From the NCBI RefSeq assembly GCF_000025345.1, contig NC_013757.1:2108001-2172000 (forward strand): DNA of 64,000 nt. Reading direction: 5' to 3'. This stretch comes from Geodermatophilus obscurus DSM 43160. GTDB lineage: Bacteria > Actinomycetota > Actinomycetes > Mycobacteriales > Geodermatophilaceae. Made by a program: the position numbers and the translations under genes. The notes under the pieces were generated by a model. That model made no database searches. It was given only the letters and a program-made list of their open reading frames with translations, and had not been told where the DNA came from. Positions 53,247 through 63,586 of the stretch are shown piece by piece. Numbering within the stretch: the stretch's first letter is position 1; each line of letters starts with the position of its first letter.

Positions 53247-53711
53247 GTGACGTCCGCGCACCCGTACGACGCCCAGATCCGTGCGCTCTACGCCCAGTTC
53301 CTCGACGGGTGGAACCGGCGCAGCGGCGCCGCGGTCGCAGCCGCCTTCGCCGACGACGGGGACATCATCGGGTACGACGGCACGCACCACCACGGGCGGC
53401 TGGCCATCGCCGCCGACTTCCGGCAGATCTTCGCCAGCCACCAGACGGCCACCTACATCGCGGTGATCCGGTCCGTGCGGCCGGTGGCGCCGGGCGTCGC
53501 GGTGCTGCTGGCCCACGCCGGGATGATCCCGCCCGGGGACAACGACATCCACCCGCGCTACCACACGGTCCACACGGTGATCGCGGTCGACGAGGGAGCC
53601 GGACGCTGGCGGATCTCCCTGCTCCAGGCCACTCCCGCGGCCTGGCACCAGCACCCCGAGGCCCGCGAGGCCCTGACCCAGGAGCTGCGGGGACTGCTCG
53701 CACCCCAGTGA
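53247..53711 (+). CDS. SgcJ/EcaC-type NTF2-like protein
   Basis: The 154-residue protein matches the SgcJ/EcaC family of NTF2-like small alpha+beta barrels. It has the opening YDAQIRALYAQFLDGWNRRSGAAVAAAFADDGDIIGYDG, then GRLAIAADFRQIFASHQT and a C-terminal WRISLLQATPAAWH. Members appear in antibiotic clusters and as stand-alone genes, with no general reaction known. The GTG at 53247 follows AGGAGGA. It lies 43 bp after the exporter and could be read through from it. Confidence 0.85.
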   Translation: MTSAHPYDAQIRALYAQFLDGWNRRSGAAVAAAFADDGDIIGYDGTHHHGRLAIAADFRQIFASHQTATYIAVIRSVRPVAPGVAVLLAHAGMIPPGDNDIHPRYHTVHTVIAVDEGAGRWRISLLQATPAAWHQHPEAREALTQELRGLLAPQ

Positions 53712-53766
53712 CCTGCGGTTCTCGCTCCCCGGTACAGCGACTGCAGGAACCGGTACCGGGACCCCT

Positions 53767-54081
53767 TCAGTGCAGGACCTTGAGCCCCACGACGCAGCCG
53801 ACGATCCCGGCGAGCAGCAGCAGCTTCACCGGGGACACGGTCTCCTCGCCCGTCACCATGGCGATGGCGACGGTCAGCACCGCGCCGATGCCCACCCACA
53901 CCGCGTACGCCGTCCCGACGGGCAGCTCGCGCATCGCGTAGGCCAGCCCCACCATGCTGAGGACCAGGGCGACGCCGAACACCACCGACGGGACGAGGCG
54001 GCTGAACCCCTCGGAACGGCCCAGCGCGGTGGCCCACACGGCCTCCAGCACACCGGACAGGACGAGCACGAGCCACGACAC
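53767..54081 (-). CDS. gdx: Guanidinium exporter of the SMR family (Gdx/SugE)
   Basis: This 104-residue protein has four membrane helices and is a small multidrug resistance family member. It starts SWLVLVLSGVLEAVWATALG with the essential Glu near residue 13, followed by SEGFSRLVP, ELPVGTAYAVWVGIGAV and a GLKVLH end. These residues follow the Gdx/SugE branch (guanidinium/H+ antiport) rather than the drug-exporting Qac/EmrE branch. The GTG at 54081 has GGAGG 5 nt upstream. A guanidine-III aptamer ends 3 bp before that site, which strongly supports guanidinium as the substrate. Confidence 0.93.
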   Translation of the reverse strand: MSWLVLVLSGVLEAVWATALGRSEGFSRLVPSVVFGVALVLSMVGLAYAMRELPVGTAYAVWVGIGAVLTVAIAMVTGEETVSPVKLLLLAGIVGCVVGLKVLH

Positions 54082-54094
54082 GACGGCCTCCACA

Positions 54095-54137
54095 GGCGCC
54101 GTCTTGTCGCTGTCCGGGTACGGCACCGCTCGTCCGG
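54095..54137 (-). promoter_or_regulatory. Guanidine-III (ykkC-III) riboswitch of gdx
   Basis: On the minus strand the segment reads CCGGACGAG, then GGTGCCGTACCCGG, then ACAGCGACAAGACGGCGCC. That is the conserved skeleton of the guanidine-III class as I recall it from Thermobifida. GGTGCCGT pairs with ACGGCGCC over 8 bp with one G-U, and the flanking CCGG elements are in place. The 3' edge lies 3 bp from the GGAGG of gdx, so guanidine binding could expose or mask the ribosome binding site. The call rests on remembered consensus, without a covariance search. Confidence 0.85.
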
Positions 54138-54185
54138 GGGCCGGGAGGCGGCCCGACGCCATGGTCCCAGCACTTGTACGGGGTG

Positions 54186-54902
54186 TCAGGTGGACCAGGC
54201 GGAGACCACGGCGTCGTAGCGGTCGAGCAGGACGGCGGCGATGCGGTCGTCGGGCAGCAGCGGAGCGGTGACCGTGTCCGCGCCGGCCCCGCCGAGCTTG
54301 TCGTGGAAGTGGCCCGGCGCCAGCAGGTAGGCGGCGAGGACGACCTGCCGGGCGCCGGCGGCGCGGGCCGCGGCGACCGCGTCGGGCACCGGCGGCTGCG
54401 CGGCGGAGCCGTAGCCGGTGCTCACCGGGCCGGTCCAGCGCCCCTGCAGCGCGGCCGCCGTCGCGTCGACGTCGGCGACCGAGCGCGGGTCGCTGGAGCC
54501 CGCGGCGGCGAGCACCACGGCCGTGGCCGGGTCGTGCGGGTCGGCGCCGGCGGCGACCAGCCGGTCGTGCAGGACGGCGACCAGCCGGGGGTCGGGGCCC
54601 AGCGGTCGGGCGGCGCGGGCCTCGTCGTGCTCGCGCACGGCCCGGGCGATGTCCACGTGCACGTGGTAGCCGCCGGAGAGCAGCAGCGGGACGACGACCG
54701 AGGGGCGCCCGCCGTCGGCCAGGCCCGCGACGACGTCGGCCACCGTGGGCGGCTGCACGTCGACGAACGCGGCGGTGGTCACCAGGCCGGGGCGCAGGTC
54801 GCGCGCGACGAGGGCCAGTTCGGCGATCAGCCGCCGACCGGTGGGGTTGCGGGTGCCGTGCGCGCAGGCCACCAGCACGGGCGCATCGGTCACGGTGTCC
54901 AT
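54186..54902 (-). CDS. CbiX-type sirohydrochlorin chelatase family protein
   Basis: The 238-residue protein has two CbiX/SirB-like halves. The first begins VLVACAHGTRNPTGRRLIAEL, with the metal-binding His, and PLLLSGGYHVHVDIARAV. The second has VVLAAAGSSDPRSVADV, VVLAAYLLAPGHFHDKL and a C-terminal ALLDRYD-like stretch. Such proteins insert Co or Fe into sirohydrochlorin for cobalamin or sirohaem. No other tetrapyrrole or sulfite-reduction genes are next to it. The ATG is at 54902. Confidence 0.85.
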   Translation of the reverse strand: MDTVTDAPVLVACAHGTRNPTGRRLIAELALVARDLRPGLVTTAAFVDVQPPTVADVVAGLADGGRPSVVVPLLLSGGYHVHVDIARAVREHDEARAARPLGPDPRLVAVLHDRLVAAGADPHDPATAVVLAAAGSSDPRSVADVDATAAALQGRWTGPVSTGYGSAAQPPVPDAVAAARAAGARQVVLAAYLLAPGHFHDKLGGAGADTVTAPLLPDDRIAAVLLDRYDAVVSAWST

Positions 54903-54972
54903 GGGTTCGCCTCCGTGCCCGTTCCGCTTCTCGCTCGCTGGCGCTCGCTGCGGTGCTCACGCCCACGTCTGC

Positions 54973-55734
54973 TCACGGCGTCCTCAGCCGGCCACCGTCG
55001 ACGGCGACGCTGGTACCGGTGACGTAGGAGGCGGCGGGGGAGAGCAGGAAGGCGGCCACCCGGCCGAACTCGGCGGGCTCGCCGACCCGGCCCAGCGGGA
55101 TGCCGGCCTCGGCGTCGGAGCGGGCGCGCGCCGGGTCGCCGGAGGCGTCCTCGCGCCCGACGACCAGCTCGGTGGCGAAGGTGCCCGGCAGCAGCCCGAC
55201 CACCCTGATCCCGCGGGGGGCCAGCTCGTCGGCCAGCTGCTTGGCGGTCATCGCCAGGCCGGGGCGCAGGCCGTTGGAGACGGCCAGTCCCGGCAGCGGG
55301 GAGCGGGCGGAGGTGGAGAGCACGAAGCCGATCGCCGCGCCCTCGCCGAGATGGGGAACCAGCGCCCGGACCAGCCGGAGCGGGCCGAGCAGCACGCTCT
55401 CCACGCCGTCCCGCCAGGCGTCCTCGGCGGTGTCCAGCACGGTGCCCGGCTCCGGGCCGCCGACGCTGAGCAGCGCGCCGTCCACCCGGCCGAGGCGGTC
55501 GAGGGCGGCCGCGACGAGGCGCTCCGCGGCGTCGGGGTCGGTGAGGTCGGCGGCGAGGCCGGACGCCGTCGGCGCTCCGCCCAGCGCGGCGACGGCGACG
55601 TCCACGGCCCCCGCCGAACGCGCGTTGACCAGCACGCGCGCCCCGTCGGCGACCAGGGCCTGGGCCGCCGCGAACCCCAACCCCCGGCTCGCGCCGGTGA
55701 CCAGGTATCCGCGGCCGCCCAGGCCCAGGTCCAT
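54973..55734 (-). CDS. Divergent SDR-family oxidoreductase
   Basis: The 253-residue protein has the cofactor motif LVTGASRGLGFAAAQAL near residue 12, DLTDPDAAERLV, a change of NNAG to LSVGGPEPG, FVLSTSARSPLPG and the terminal FLLSPAASYVTGTSVAVDGG. The usual catalytic YxxxK is missing: the matching place reads LAVSNGLRPG, so the Tyr is replaced by a small hydrophobic residue and the Lys by Asn. The fold and cofactor site seem complete, but a normal SDR proton relay cannot work. It lies 10 bp from acnA and may be co-transcribed with it. Confidence 0.85.
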   Translation of the reverse strand: MDLGLGGRGYLVTGASRGLGFAAAQALVADGARVLVNARSAGAVDVAVAALGGAPTASGLAADLTDPDAAERLVAAALDRLGRVDGALLSVGGPEPGTVLDTAEDAWRDGVESVLLGPLRLVRALVPHLGEGAAIGFVLSTSARSPLPGLAVSNGLRPGLAMTAKQLADELAPRGIRVVGLLPGTFATELVVGREDASGDPARARSDAEAGIPLGRVGEPAEFGRVAAFLLSPAASYVTGTSVAVDGGRLRTP

Positions 55735-55744
55735 GCGGTGTGCG

Positions 55745-58591
<2,847 letters not shown>

Positions 58592-58728
58592 TTCTCTGCG
58601 CCTACCCCTCAGCTGGTCCGTCGCGCTGCTGCCTGCCACCCCGCATCATCCCAGGAGCCCGCCATCCTGCAGAGGTGAGGCGACCCTTCCTCGCCTCGAA
58701 GGGCTCCCGGTGATCAGGTGAGCTGGTC

Positions 58729-58774
58729 GTTCCGGCTCCTCCCTCACCACCGGTCGCGAGGCAGGAGCCGGAAC
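58729..58774 (+). promoter_or_regulatory. 17-bp inverted repeat between acnA and the sirtuin gene
   Basis: GTTCCGGCTCCTCCCTC (58729-58745) and GAGGCAGGAGCCGGAAC (58758-58774) pair with one mismatch across a 12-base gap. The genes on both sides are divergent, so it is not a terminator for either; an operator or 5' leader hairpin is more likely. Confidence 0.5.
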
Positions 58775-58808
58775 GGTGAACGAAGCTGATCGTCGGAGGA
58801 GGGGCTCC

Positions 58809-58814
58809 TACGGT
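58809..58814 (+). promoter_or_regulatory. -10 element for the leaderless sirtuin gene
   Basis: TACGGT lies 6 bp before the GTG at 58821, the same layout as in front of the amidase gene. Confidence 0.4.
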
Positions 58815-58820
58815 GGAGGC

Positions 58821-59555
58821 GTGACGCTCCCCGGCTGGCTGGCCGACGCCCGGCGGGTGACCGTGCTCACCGGCGCGGGCATCTCCACCGACAGCGGCAT
58901 CCCCGACTACCGCGGGCCCGACGGCGTGTGGACCAGGGACCCGGACGCCGAGAAGCTCGTGACGCTGTCCTACTACGTGGCCGACCCCGACATCCGCCGC
59001 CGGGCGTGGCTGATGCGTCGCGACACCGCGCCCGACGCCCGCCCCAACGCCGGTCACCGGGCGCTGGTCGAACTGGAGCGGCAGGGCCGGCTGCGGGCGC
59101 TGCTCACCCAGAACGTCGACGGGCTGCACCAGGCGGCCGGGTCCTCGCCCGAGCTGGTGCTGGAGCTGCACGGCACGGTGCACGCCGTCGAGTGCCTGGC
59201 CTGCGGGGACCGGACGACGATGGCCGAGGCGCTCGCCCGCGTCGACGCCGGGGAACCGGACCCGGCCTGCCGGGACTGCGGTGGCATCCTCAAGTCCGCG
59301 ACGGTCAGCTTCGGCCAGGCGCTCGACCCGGCGGTCGTCGAGGCCGCCGCGGAGGCGGCGACCGACTGCGACGTCTTCCTCGCCGTCGGCACCTCGCTGA
59401 CCGTGCACCCGGCGGCCGGGCTGACCGACCTGGCCAAGCAGTCCGGTGCGCGGGTCGTGGTCGTCAACGCCGAGCCGACCCCCTACGATTTCGTCGCCGA
59501 CCTGGTCGTGCGCGAGCTGATCGGGACGTCGCTGCCCCGGCTGCTGGCGCCGTGA
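58821..59555 (+). CDS. Sir2-family NAD-dependent deacetylase
   Basis: Sirtuins remove acyl groups from protein lysines using NAD. The 244-residue protein has the NAD-binding VLTGAGISTDSGIPDYRG near the start, LLTQNVDGLHQAAG, the catalytic His in ELHGTVHAVEC, four zinc cysteines (CLACGD and CRDCGG), and VGTSLTVHPAAGL with VVVNAEPTPYD. All catalytic residues are present. The GTG at 58821 is preferred over an upstream ATG at 58776, because the latter falls inside an inverted repeat and adds Arg-rich residues. It overlaps the next gene. Confidence 0.93.
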   Translation: MTLPGWLADARRVTVLTGAGISTDSGIPDYRGPDGVWTRDPDAEKLVTLSYYVADPDIRRRAWLMRRDTAPDARPNAGHRALVELERQGRLRALLTQNVDGLHQAAGSSPELVLELHGTVHAVECLACGDRTTMAEALARVDAGEPDPACRDCGGILKSATVSFGQALDPAVVEAAAEAATDCDVFLAVGTSLTVHPAAGLTDLAKQSGARVVVVNAEPTPYDFVADLVVRELIGTSLPRLLAP

Positions 59556-59863
59556 CTCGCGACGAGCTCTACGCCCGCTACCGGCAGCTGGTGGACGACG
59601 AGCTCCCCCGGCGGGCGCGGGCCGGCCGCTGGGTGGTCACCGCCGACCACTGCTTCGGGCGGATCCTGCTCGACCACGCCGTCGGCGGGCGCTGGTACGA
59701 CGTCCTGGACCGGCGCCGCTCGCCGGCCTCCGGGCAGCTCGACGACGACCAGCTGGCCGCCGCCGTGGCGCTCGCCGAGCGGGTGCTCGCCGAGGGGGAC
59801 CCGCTGCTGCGCGCGCTCGACGCGCAGAGCCTTGCCTGGCGCGGTAAGCGACCGAAGAGGTGA
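59552..59863 (+). CDS. Conserved small protein of unknown function, coupled to the sirtuin gene
   Basis: The 103-residue protein reads TRDELYARYRQLVDDELPRR, RWVVTADHCFGRILLDHAVGG, RWYDVLDRRRSPASGQL, and ends with a helical ALAERVLAEGDPLLRALDAQSL. No membrane segment or known catalytic motif is visible; a DHCFGRI block with Cys and His is the most striking part. The start GTG overlaps the sirtuin stop and its own stop overlaps the next start, so three genes are translated as a chain. I recall similar unnamed proteins in other actinobacteria but cannot assign a function. Confidence 0.75.
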   Translation: MTRDELYARYRQLVDDELPRRARAGRWVVTADHCFGRILLDHAVGGRWYDVLDRRRSPASGQLDDDQLAAAVALAERVLAEGDPLLRALDAQSLAWRGKRPKR

Positions 59864-60282
59864 CCCTGCTGGCCGTCCACCTGGCGCTGACCGCGGCCTA
59901 CGCCGGCTTCCAGTGGACGGTGCGGGCGCTGGTCTACCCGCAGTTCGCGCTCGTCCCGCCGGCGGACTTCCCGGCCTACGAGCGCCGCCACCAGCAGCGG
60001 ATCACCTGGGTGGTGGGCCCGCTGTTCGCCGGCCAGGGCGTCACGACGCTGTGGCTGCTCGCCGACCGGCCCGGAGGGACGCCGCTGCCGCCGGTCCTCC
60101 TGGGCGCCGCGTGCCTCGCCGTCGTCCTGGCGGTCACCGCGATGGGCGCCGTCCCGCTGCACCGCCGGCTGGAGGAGGCCTGGGACGACGCGGCGCACCG
60201 GAGGCTGCTGCGGGTCGACTCCGTGCGAGGGGTCGTCGCGACGGCGGGGACCGGCGCCGCACTCTGGGCACTGCTGGGCTGA
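59860..60282 (+). CDS. Small membrane protein of unknown function
   Basis: The 140-residue protein has about four hydrophobic segments: LLAVHLALTAAYAGFQWTV, WVVGPLFAGQGVTTLWLL, VLLGAACLAVVLAVTAMGAV and VVATAGTGAALWALLG. Conserved-looking polar residues include VYPQFALVPPADFPAYERRHQQRI. The layout recalls DUF1772-like membrane proteins, but I cannot confirm it. The GTG overlaps the previous stop (GTGA), so it belongs to the sirtuin chain. Confidence 0.7.
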   Translation: MTLLAVHLALTAAYAGFQWTVRALVYPQFALVPPADFPAYERRHQQRITWVVGPLFAGQGVTTLWLLADRPGGTPLPPVLLGAACLAVVLAVTAMGAVPLHRRLEEAWDDAAHRRLLRVDSVRGVVATAGTGAALWALLG

Positions 60283-60377
60283 GCCGGGACACACCGGACC
60301 GGGACCGGCCGCTAGCGTGACGGGCACCACGTCGAGCGGCCGGCCGGCTGGTCGGCCCGAGGACCCGGGAGCTCCGC

Positions 60378-61913
60378 ATGCGCGTGCCCTTGACCACCCG
60401 AGACTTCCTCGACCGAGCCGAGCTGGTCTACGGCGACCGGGTCGGCATCGTGGACGAGCCGAACCAGCCCGCCCCCTCGCTCGGCGAGCTCACCTACCGG
60501 GAGATCGCCCGGCGCGGGCGGGCGCTGCAGGCCGGGCTGGACGCGCTCGGCGTGGGGGAGGGCGAGCGGATCGCCGTCGTCAGCCACAACGCCGGCCGGC
60601 TGCTGGAGTGCCTGCTGTCGCTGCCGTCGTCCGGGCGGGTCGTCGTCCCGGTGAACTTCCGGCTGCAGCCGGACGAGGTGAGCTACATCGTCGGGCACAG
60701 CGGCGCCCGGGTCCTCTTCGTCGACCCGGAGCTCGAGGCCTCGCTCAAGCGGGTGGAGGCCGAGCACCGGTTCAGCACCGGCGAGGAGTACGAGCAGCTG
60801 TTGCGCTTCGACACCGAGCCGGTGCCGTGGTCCGAGCCCGACGAGGACGCCACCGCCACGATCAACTACACCAGCGGGACGACGGCGCGGCCCAAGGGCG
60901 TGCAGATGACCCACCGCAACGAGTGGGTCAACGCGGTCACCTTCGCCATGCACATGCAGCTCAGCGACCGCGACGTCTACATGCACACGCTGCCGATGTT
61001 CCACTGCAACGGCTGGGGCCTGCCCTACAGCACGGCCGGCGTCGGCGCCCGCCAGGTGGTGCTGCGCAAGGTCGACGGCGCGGAGATCCTGCGGCGGGTC
61101 GAGCAGCACGGCGTGACCGTCATGGCCGGGGCGCCGGCGGTGTGGAACGCCGTCCTGGACGCCGCGGCCGACTGGGACGGCGAGGTCCCCGGCCGGGACC
61201 GGGTGCGGATCATCGTGGCCGGCGCGCCGCCGCCGTCGAAGACGATCGCGCGGGTCGAGGCCGAGCTGGGCTGGGAGTTCAACCAGATCTACGGCCTCAC
61301 CGAGACCGCGCCGCTGATCACCATCAACCGGCCGCGCGCCGAGTACGACGACCTGGAGCCGGAGGAGCGGGCCAAGCGGCTCTCACGCGCCGGGGTGCCG
61401 GCGCTGGGCACCCGGCTGCAGGTCAGCGACTCCGGCGAGATCCTCGCCCAGGGCAACACGGTGCTGGCCGGCTACTGGCAGAACCCCGACGCCTCGGCCG
61501 AGGCCCTCGAAGGGGGCTGGTTCCACACCGGGGACGGCGGCAGCATCGACGACGGCGGCTACCTCACCATCTCCGACCGCAAGAAGGACGTGATCATCAC
61601 CGGCGGTGAGAACGTCTCGTCGATCGAGGTCGAGGACGCCGTCTTCAGCCACCCGGCGGTCGCGGAGGTCGCGGTCATCGGCGCCCCGGACGAGAAGTGG
61701 GGCGAGATGGTGACCGCCGTGGTGGTCGTCGCCGAGGGCCAGCAGGTCACCGCCGAGGAGATCGTCGCCCACTGCCGGGGCCGGATCGCCGGGTACAAGA
61801 TCCCCAAGCGCGTGGAGTTCCGTGACGAGCTCGCCCGCACCGCCACCGGCAAGATCCAGAAGTTCAAGCTGCGCGAGGCCTTCTGGTCGGACGCCGACCG
61901 CCAGGTGAACTGA
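60378..61913 (+). CDS. Acyl-CoA synthetase (AMP-forming)
   Basis: The 511-residue protein activates a carboxylic acid through an acyl-adenylate and joins it to CoA. It has the P-loop-like INYTSGTTARPKGVQMTHRN (about residue 165), LPMFHCNGWGLPY, FNQIYGLTETAPLITIN, the hinge region GWFHTGDGGSIDDGGYLTISDRKKDVIITGGENVSS, and the catalytic Lys in RTATGKIQKFKLRE. The series fits medium or long-chain fatty acid-type synthetases; the acid cannot be named. A composite repeat follows the stop. Confidence 0.92.
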   Translation: MRVPLTTRDFLDRAELVYGDRVGIVDEPNQPAPSLGELTYREIARRGRALQAGLDALGVGEGERIAVVSHNAGRLLECLLSLPSSGRVVVPVNFRLQPDEVSYIVGHSGARVLFVDPELEASLKRVEAEHRFSTGEEYEQLLRFDTEPVPWSEPDEDATATINYTSGTTARPKGVQMTHRNEWVNAVTFAMHMQLSDRDVYMHTLPMFHCNGWGLPYSTAGVGARQVVLRKVDGAEILRRVEQHGVTVMAGAPAVWNAVLDAAADWDGEVPGRDRVRIIVAGAPPPSKTIARVEAELGWEFNQIYGLTETAPLITINRPRAEYDDLEPEERAKRLSRAGVPALGTRLQVSDSGEILAQGNTVLAGYWQNPDASAEALEGGWFHTGDGGSIDDGGYLTISDRKKDVIITGGENVSSIEVEDAVFSHPAVAEVAVIGAPDEKWGEMVTAVVVVAEGQQVTAEEIVAHCRGRIAGYKIPKRVEFRDELARTATGKIQKFKLREAFWSDADRQVN

Positions 61914-61916
61914 GGA

Positions 61917-62043
61917 GGACCACCCTTCCCCCCACGCCTCGCGGGCTCGGACCAGGCCCCGTCCAGCGGCTCGCCGCGAGCGTGCGAGGGGTGCGGGGGA
62001 CAGGGTCCTCCTACCTGGAGGGTGGCCGTTCCAGCACCTCACC
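61917..62043 (+). repeat. Interspersed hairpin repeat, copy 7 (after the acyl-CoA synthetase), with a nested copy
   Basis: The outer copy has arms GGACCACCCTTCC (61917-61929) and GGAGGGTGGCC (62017-62027), with CCCCACGCCTCGCGGGCTCG after the left arm and the tail GTTCCAGCACCTCACC at the end. The middle, 61955-62008, is a second copy in reverse orientation, similar to the plus-strand text of copy 4 (GGCCCCG, CTCGCCGCGAGCGTGCGAG, GACAGGGTCC). One repeat therefore appears to sit inside another. Confidence 0.7.
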
Positions 62044-62133
62044 CGGCCGGCGCGGGACGCTGCAGAGGGGCGCCGTCCTCCCGACCCGTCGCAGACCGGG
62101 GCCTGCCTCTGACACCCCAGTTCCGGCGGTGGC

Positions 62134-62151
62134 CTCCCCCCATGGGGGGAG
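62134..62151 (+). promoter_or_regulatory. Perfect 18-bp palindrome upstream of the NlpC/P60 gene
   Basis: CTCCCCCCATGGGGGGAG is its own reverse complement and lies 91 bp before the GTG of the hydrolase gene. It could be an operator or the core of a promoter region. Confidence 0.45.
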
Positions 62152-62241
62152 TGTCCGCTCAACCGCTTCCCTGATCTTGTCGTTCCGGCACCGGAGTGCG
62201 CATCCGGGCGCCGGTCGACGAGGTCGTGAGGAAGGTCGGAC

Positions 62242-63585
62242 GTGGGCAGGACGGACGAGCGGGAGAGCCATCCGAGGCGTTCCGGGTGGCTGCTGCGCGG
62301 AGCCGGGACGGCGGTCACCGCCCTGGTCCTGGCCGGCCTGGTGCCCGGGACGGCCGTGGCCGCTCCCGGGGACGACCAGGTGGCCGCGGCCCAGGCCGAG
62401 CGGGACGTCGCGGCCGCGCGCGTCGGCGAGATCGGCGCGCAGCTGGCGGCGGCCCAGGAGCGGGTGGACGCCGCCCGTCGGGGTGCGCAGATCGCGCTGC
62501 AGGAGTACGAGGTGCGCCGCGCCGCCCAGGAGGAGGCGCGGGCCACCGCCGACGCCGCCGCCGCGGCCGCCGAGCGGGCCGCCGCCGAGCTGCGCCGCGG
62601 CCGCGACCAGGTGGTCGCCTTCGCGCGGTCGAGCTACATGCAGGGCAGCACGAGCCCGGGGGCGGCCGCGCTGGTCACCGCCGAGGGGCCCGCGCAGCTG
62701 GTGCAGCGGGCCGCGCTGCTGGAGGCCGCGGGCGGCCACCGGGCCGACGTCGTCGCCGAGCTGACCGTCCTGGAGCAGGAGGCCGCTGCTGCCGACGACG
62801 CCGCGCAGGTCGCGGTGCAGGCGGCCGGTGCGGCCGAGGCCGCGGCGGCGGAGTCCCTGGCCAGTGCGCAGTCGCAGGAGGTCTCGGCGCGGGCCCAGGC
62901 CGCCGAGCTCGCCGACCGGCGCGAGGTGCTGGAGGCCGAGCTCGCGGAGGCCCAGGAGGTGCTCTACGGCGCCCAGGGTGCGGCGGCCGCGGCTGCTGCC
63001 GCAGAGGCCGCGGCGGGGGCGGCGCAGGCCCACCCGCCGGTGGCTCCGCCCGTGCAGAGCAGTTCGTCCCCCCGGTCCTCGTCGAGCACCTCGTCGTCCG
63101 GTTCGTCCTCGTCGTCCTCCGGCGGTGGGGCGCCGACCGGCACCGGCACCACGGCCGGCGCGCCGACGGGGTCGGTGGTGGACCGGGCCATCGCGGCGGC
63201 CGTGAGCCAGCGCGGGCTGCCCTACAGCTGGGGTGGCGGCAACGGCAACGGCCCGACCTACGGCATCCCGCCGGACACGGCGATCTACGGCTTCGACTGC
63301 TCGGGGCTGACCGAGTACGCCTACGCGCAGGCCGGCATCCGGATCGGTGGCACCAGCCGCGAGCAGTACTGGCGCTTCCGCGACCGGACCGTGGCCGCCG
63401 ACGACCTGCAGCCCGGGGACCTGGTGTTCTGGGGCGAGACCGCGGACTACACGTCGATCTACCACGTGGCGCTCTACATCGGCGGCGGCCAGGTGGTCCA
63501 GGCACCGCAGAGCGGGGACGTCGTGCGGATCTCGTCGATGTGGTTCGGCAGCGACTACTACGGCGCGGTGCGGCCTACGGCCTGA
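62242..63585 (+). CDS. Secreted NlpC/P60 peptidoglycan endopeptidase with coiled-coil domain
   Basis: The 447-residue protein probably cuts peptide stems of peptidoglycan outside the cell. It has a basic N-terminus and signal peptide (TALVLAGLVPGTAVAAPG, cleaved near 41), and a long Ala/Glu-rich coiled coil (about 45-260). Then come a Ser/Pro/Gly linker and the NlpC/P60 domain (from about 312), with YSWGGGNGNGP, the nucleophile in FDCSGLTEYAYAQAG and the His in IYHVALYIGGGQVV. The layout matches RipA/PcsB-like hydrolases, whose coiled coil keeps the enzyme inactive until bound at the divisome. The GTG start has GGAAGG upstream. Confidence 0.93.
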   Translation: MGRTDERESHPRRSGWLLRGAGTAVTALVLAGLVPGTAVAAPGDDQVAAAQAERDVAAARVGEIGAQLAAAQERVDAARRGAQIALQEYEVRRAAQEEARATADAAAAAAERAAAELRRGRDQVVAFARSSYMQGSTSPGAAALVTAEGPAQLVQRAALLEAAGGHRADVVAELTVLEQEAAAADDAAQVAVQAAGAAEAAAAESLASAQSQEVSARAQAAELADRREVLEAELAEAQEVLYGAQGAAAAAAAAEAAAGAAQAHPPVAPPVQSSSSPRSSSSTSSSGSSSSSSGGGAPTGTGTTAGAPTGSVVDRAIAAAVSQRGLPYSWGGGNGNGPTYGIPPDTAIYGFDCSGLTEYAYAQAGIRIGGTSREQYWRFRDRTVAADDLQPGDLVFWGETADYTSIYHVALYIGGGQVVQAPQSGDVVRISSMWFGSDYYGAVRPTA

Positions 63586-63586
63586 C

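Noticed and set aside
61914-62241. A c-di-AMP (ydaO) riboswitch before the NlpC/P60 gene, as found in other actinobacteria.
   Set aside because: I could not find the conserved blocks of that class; the space is filled by repeats and a palindrome.
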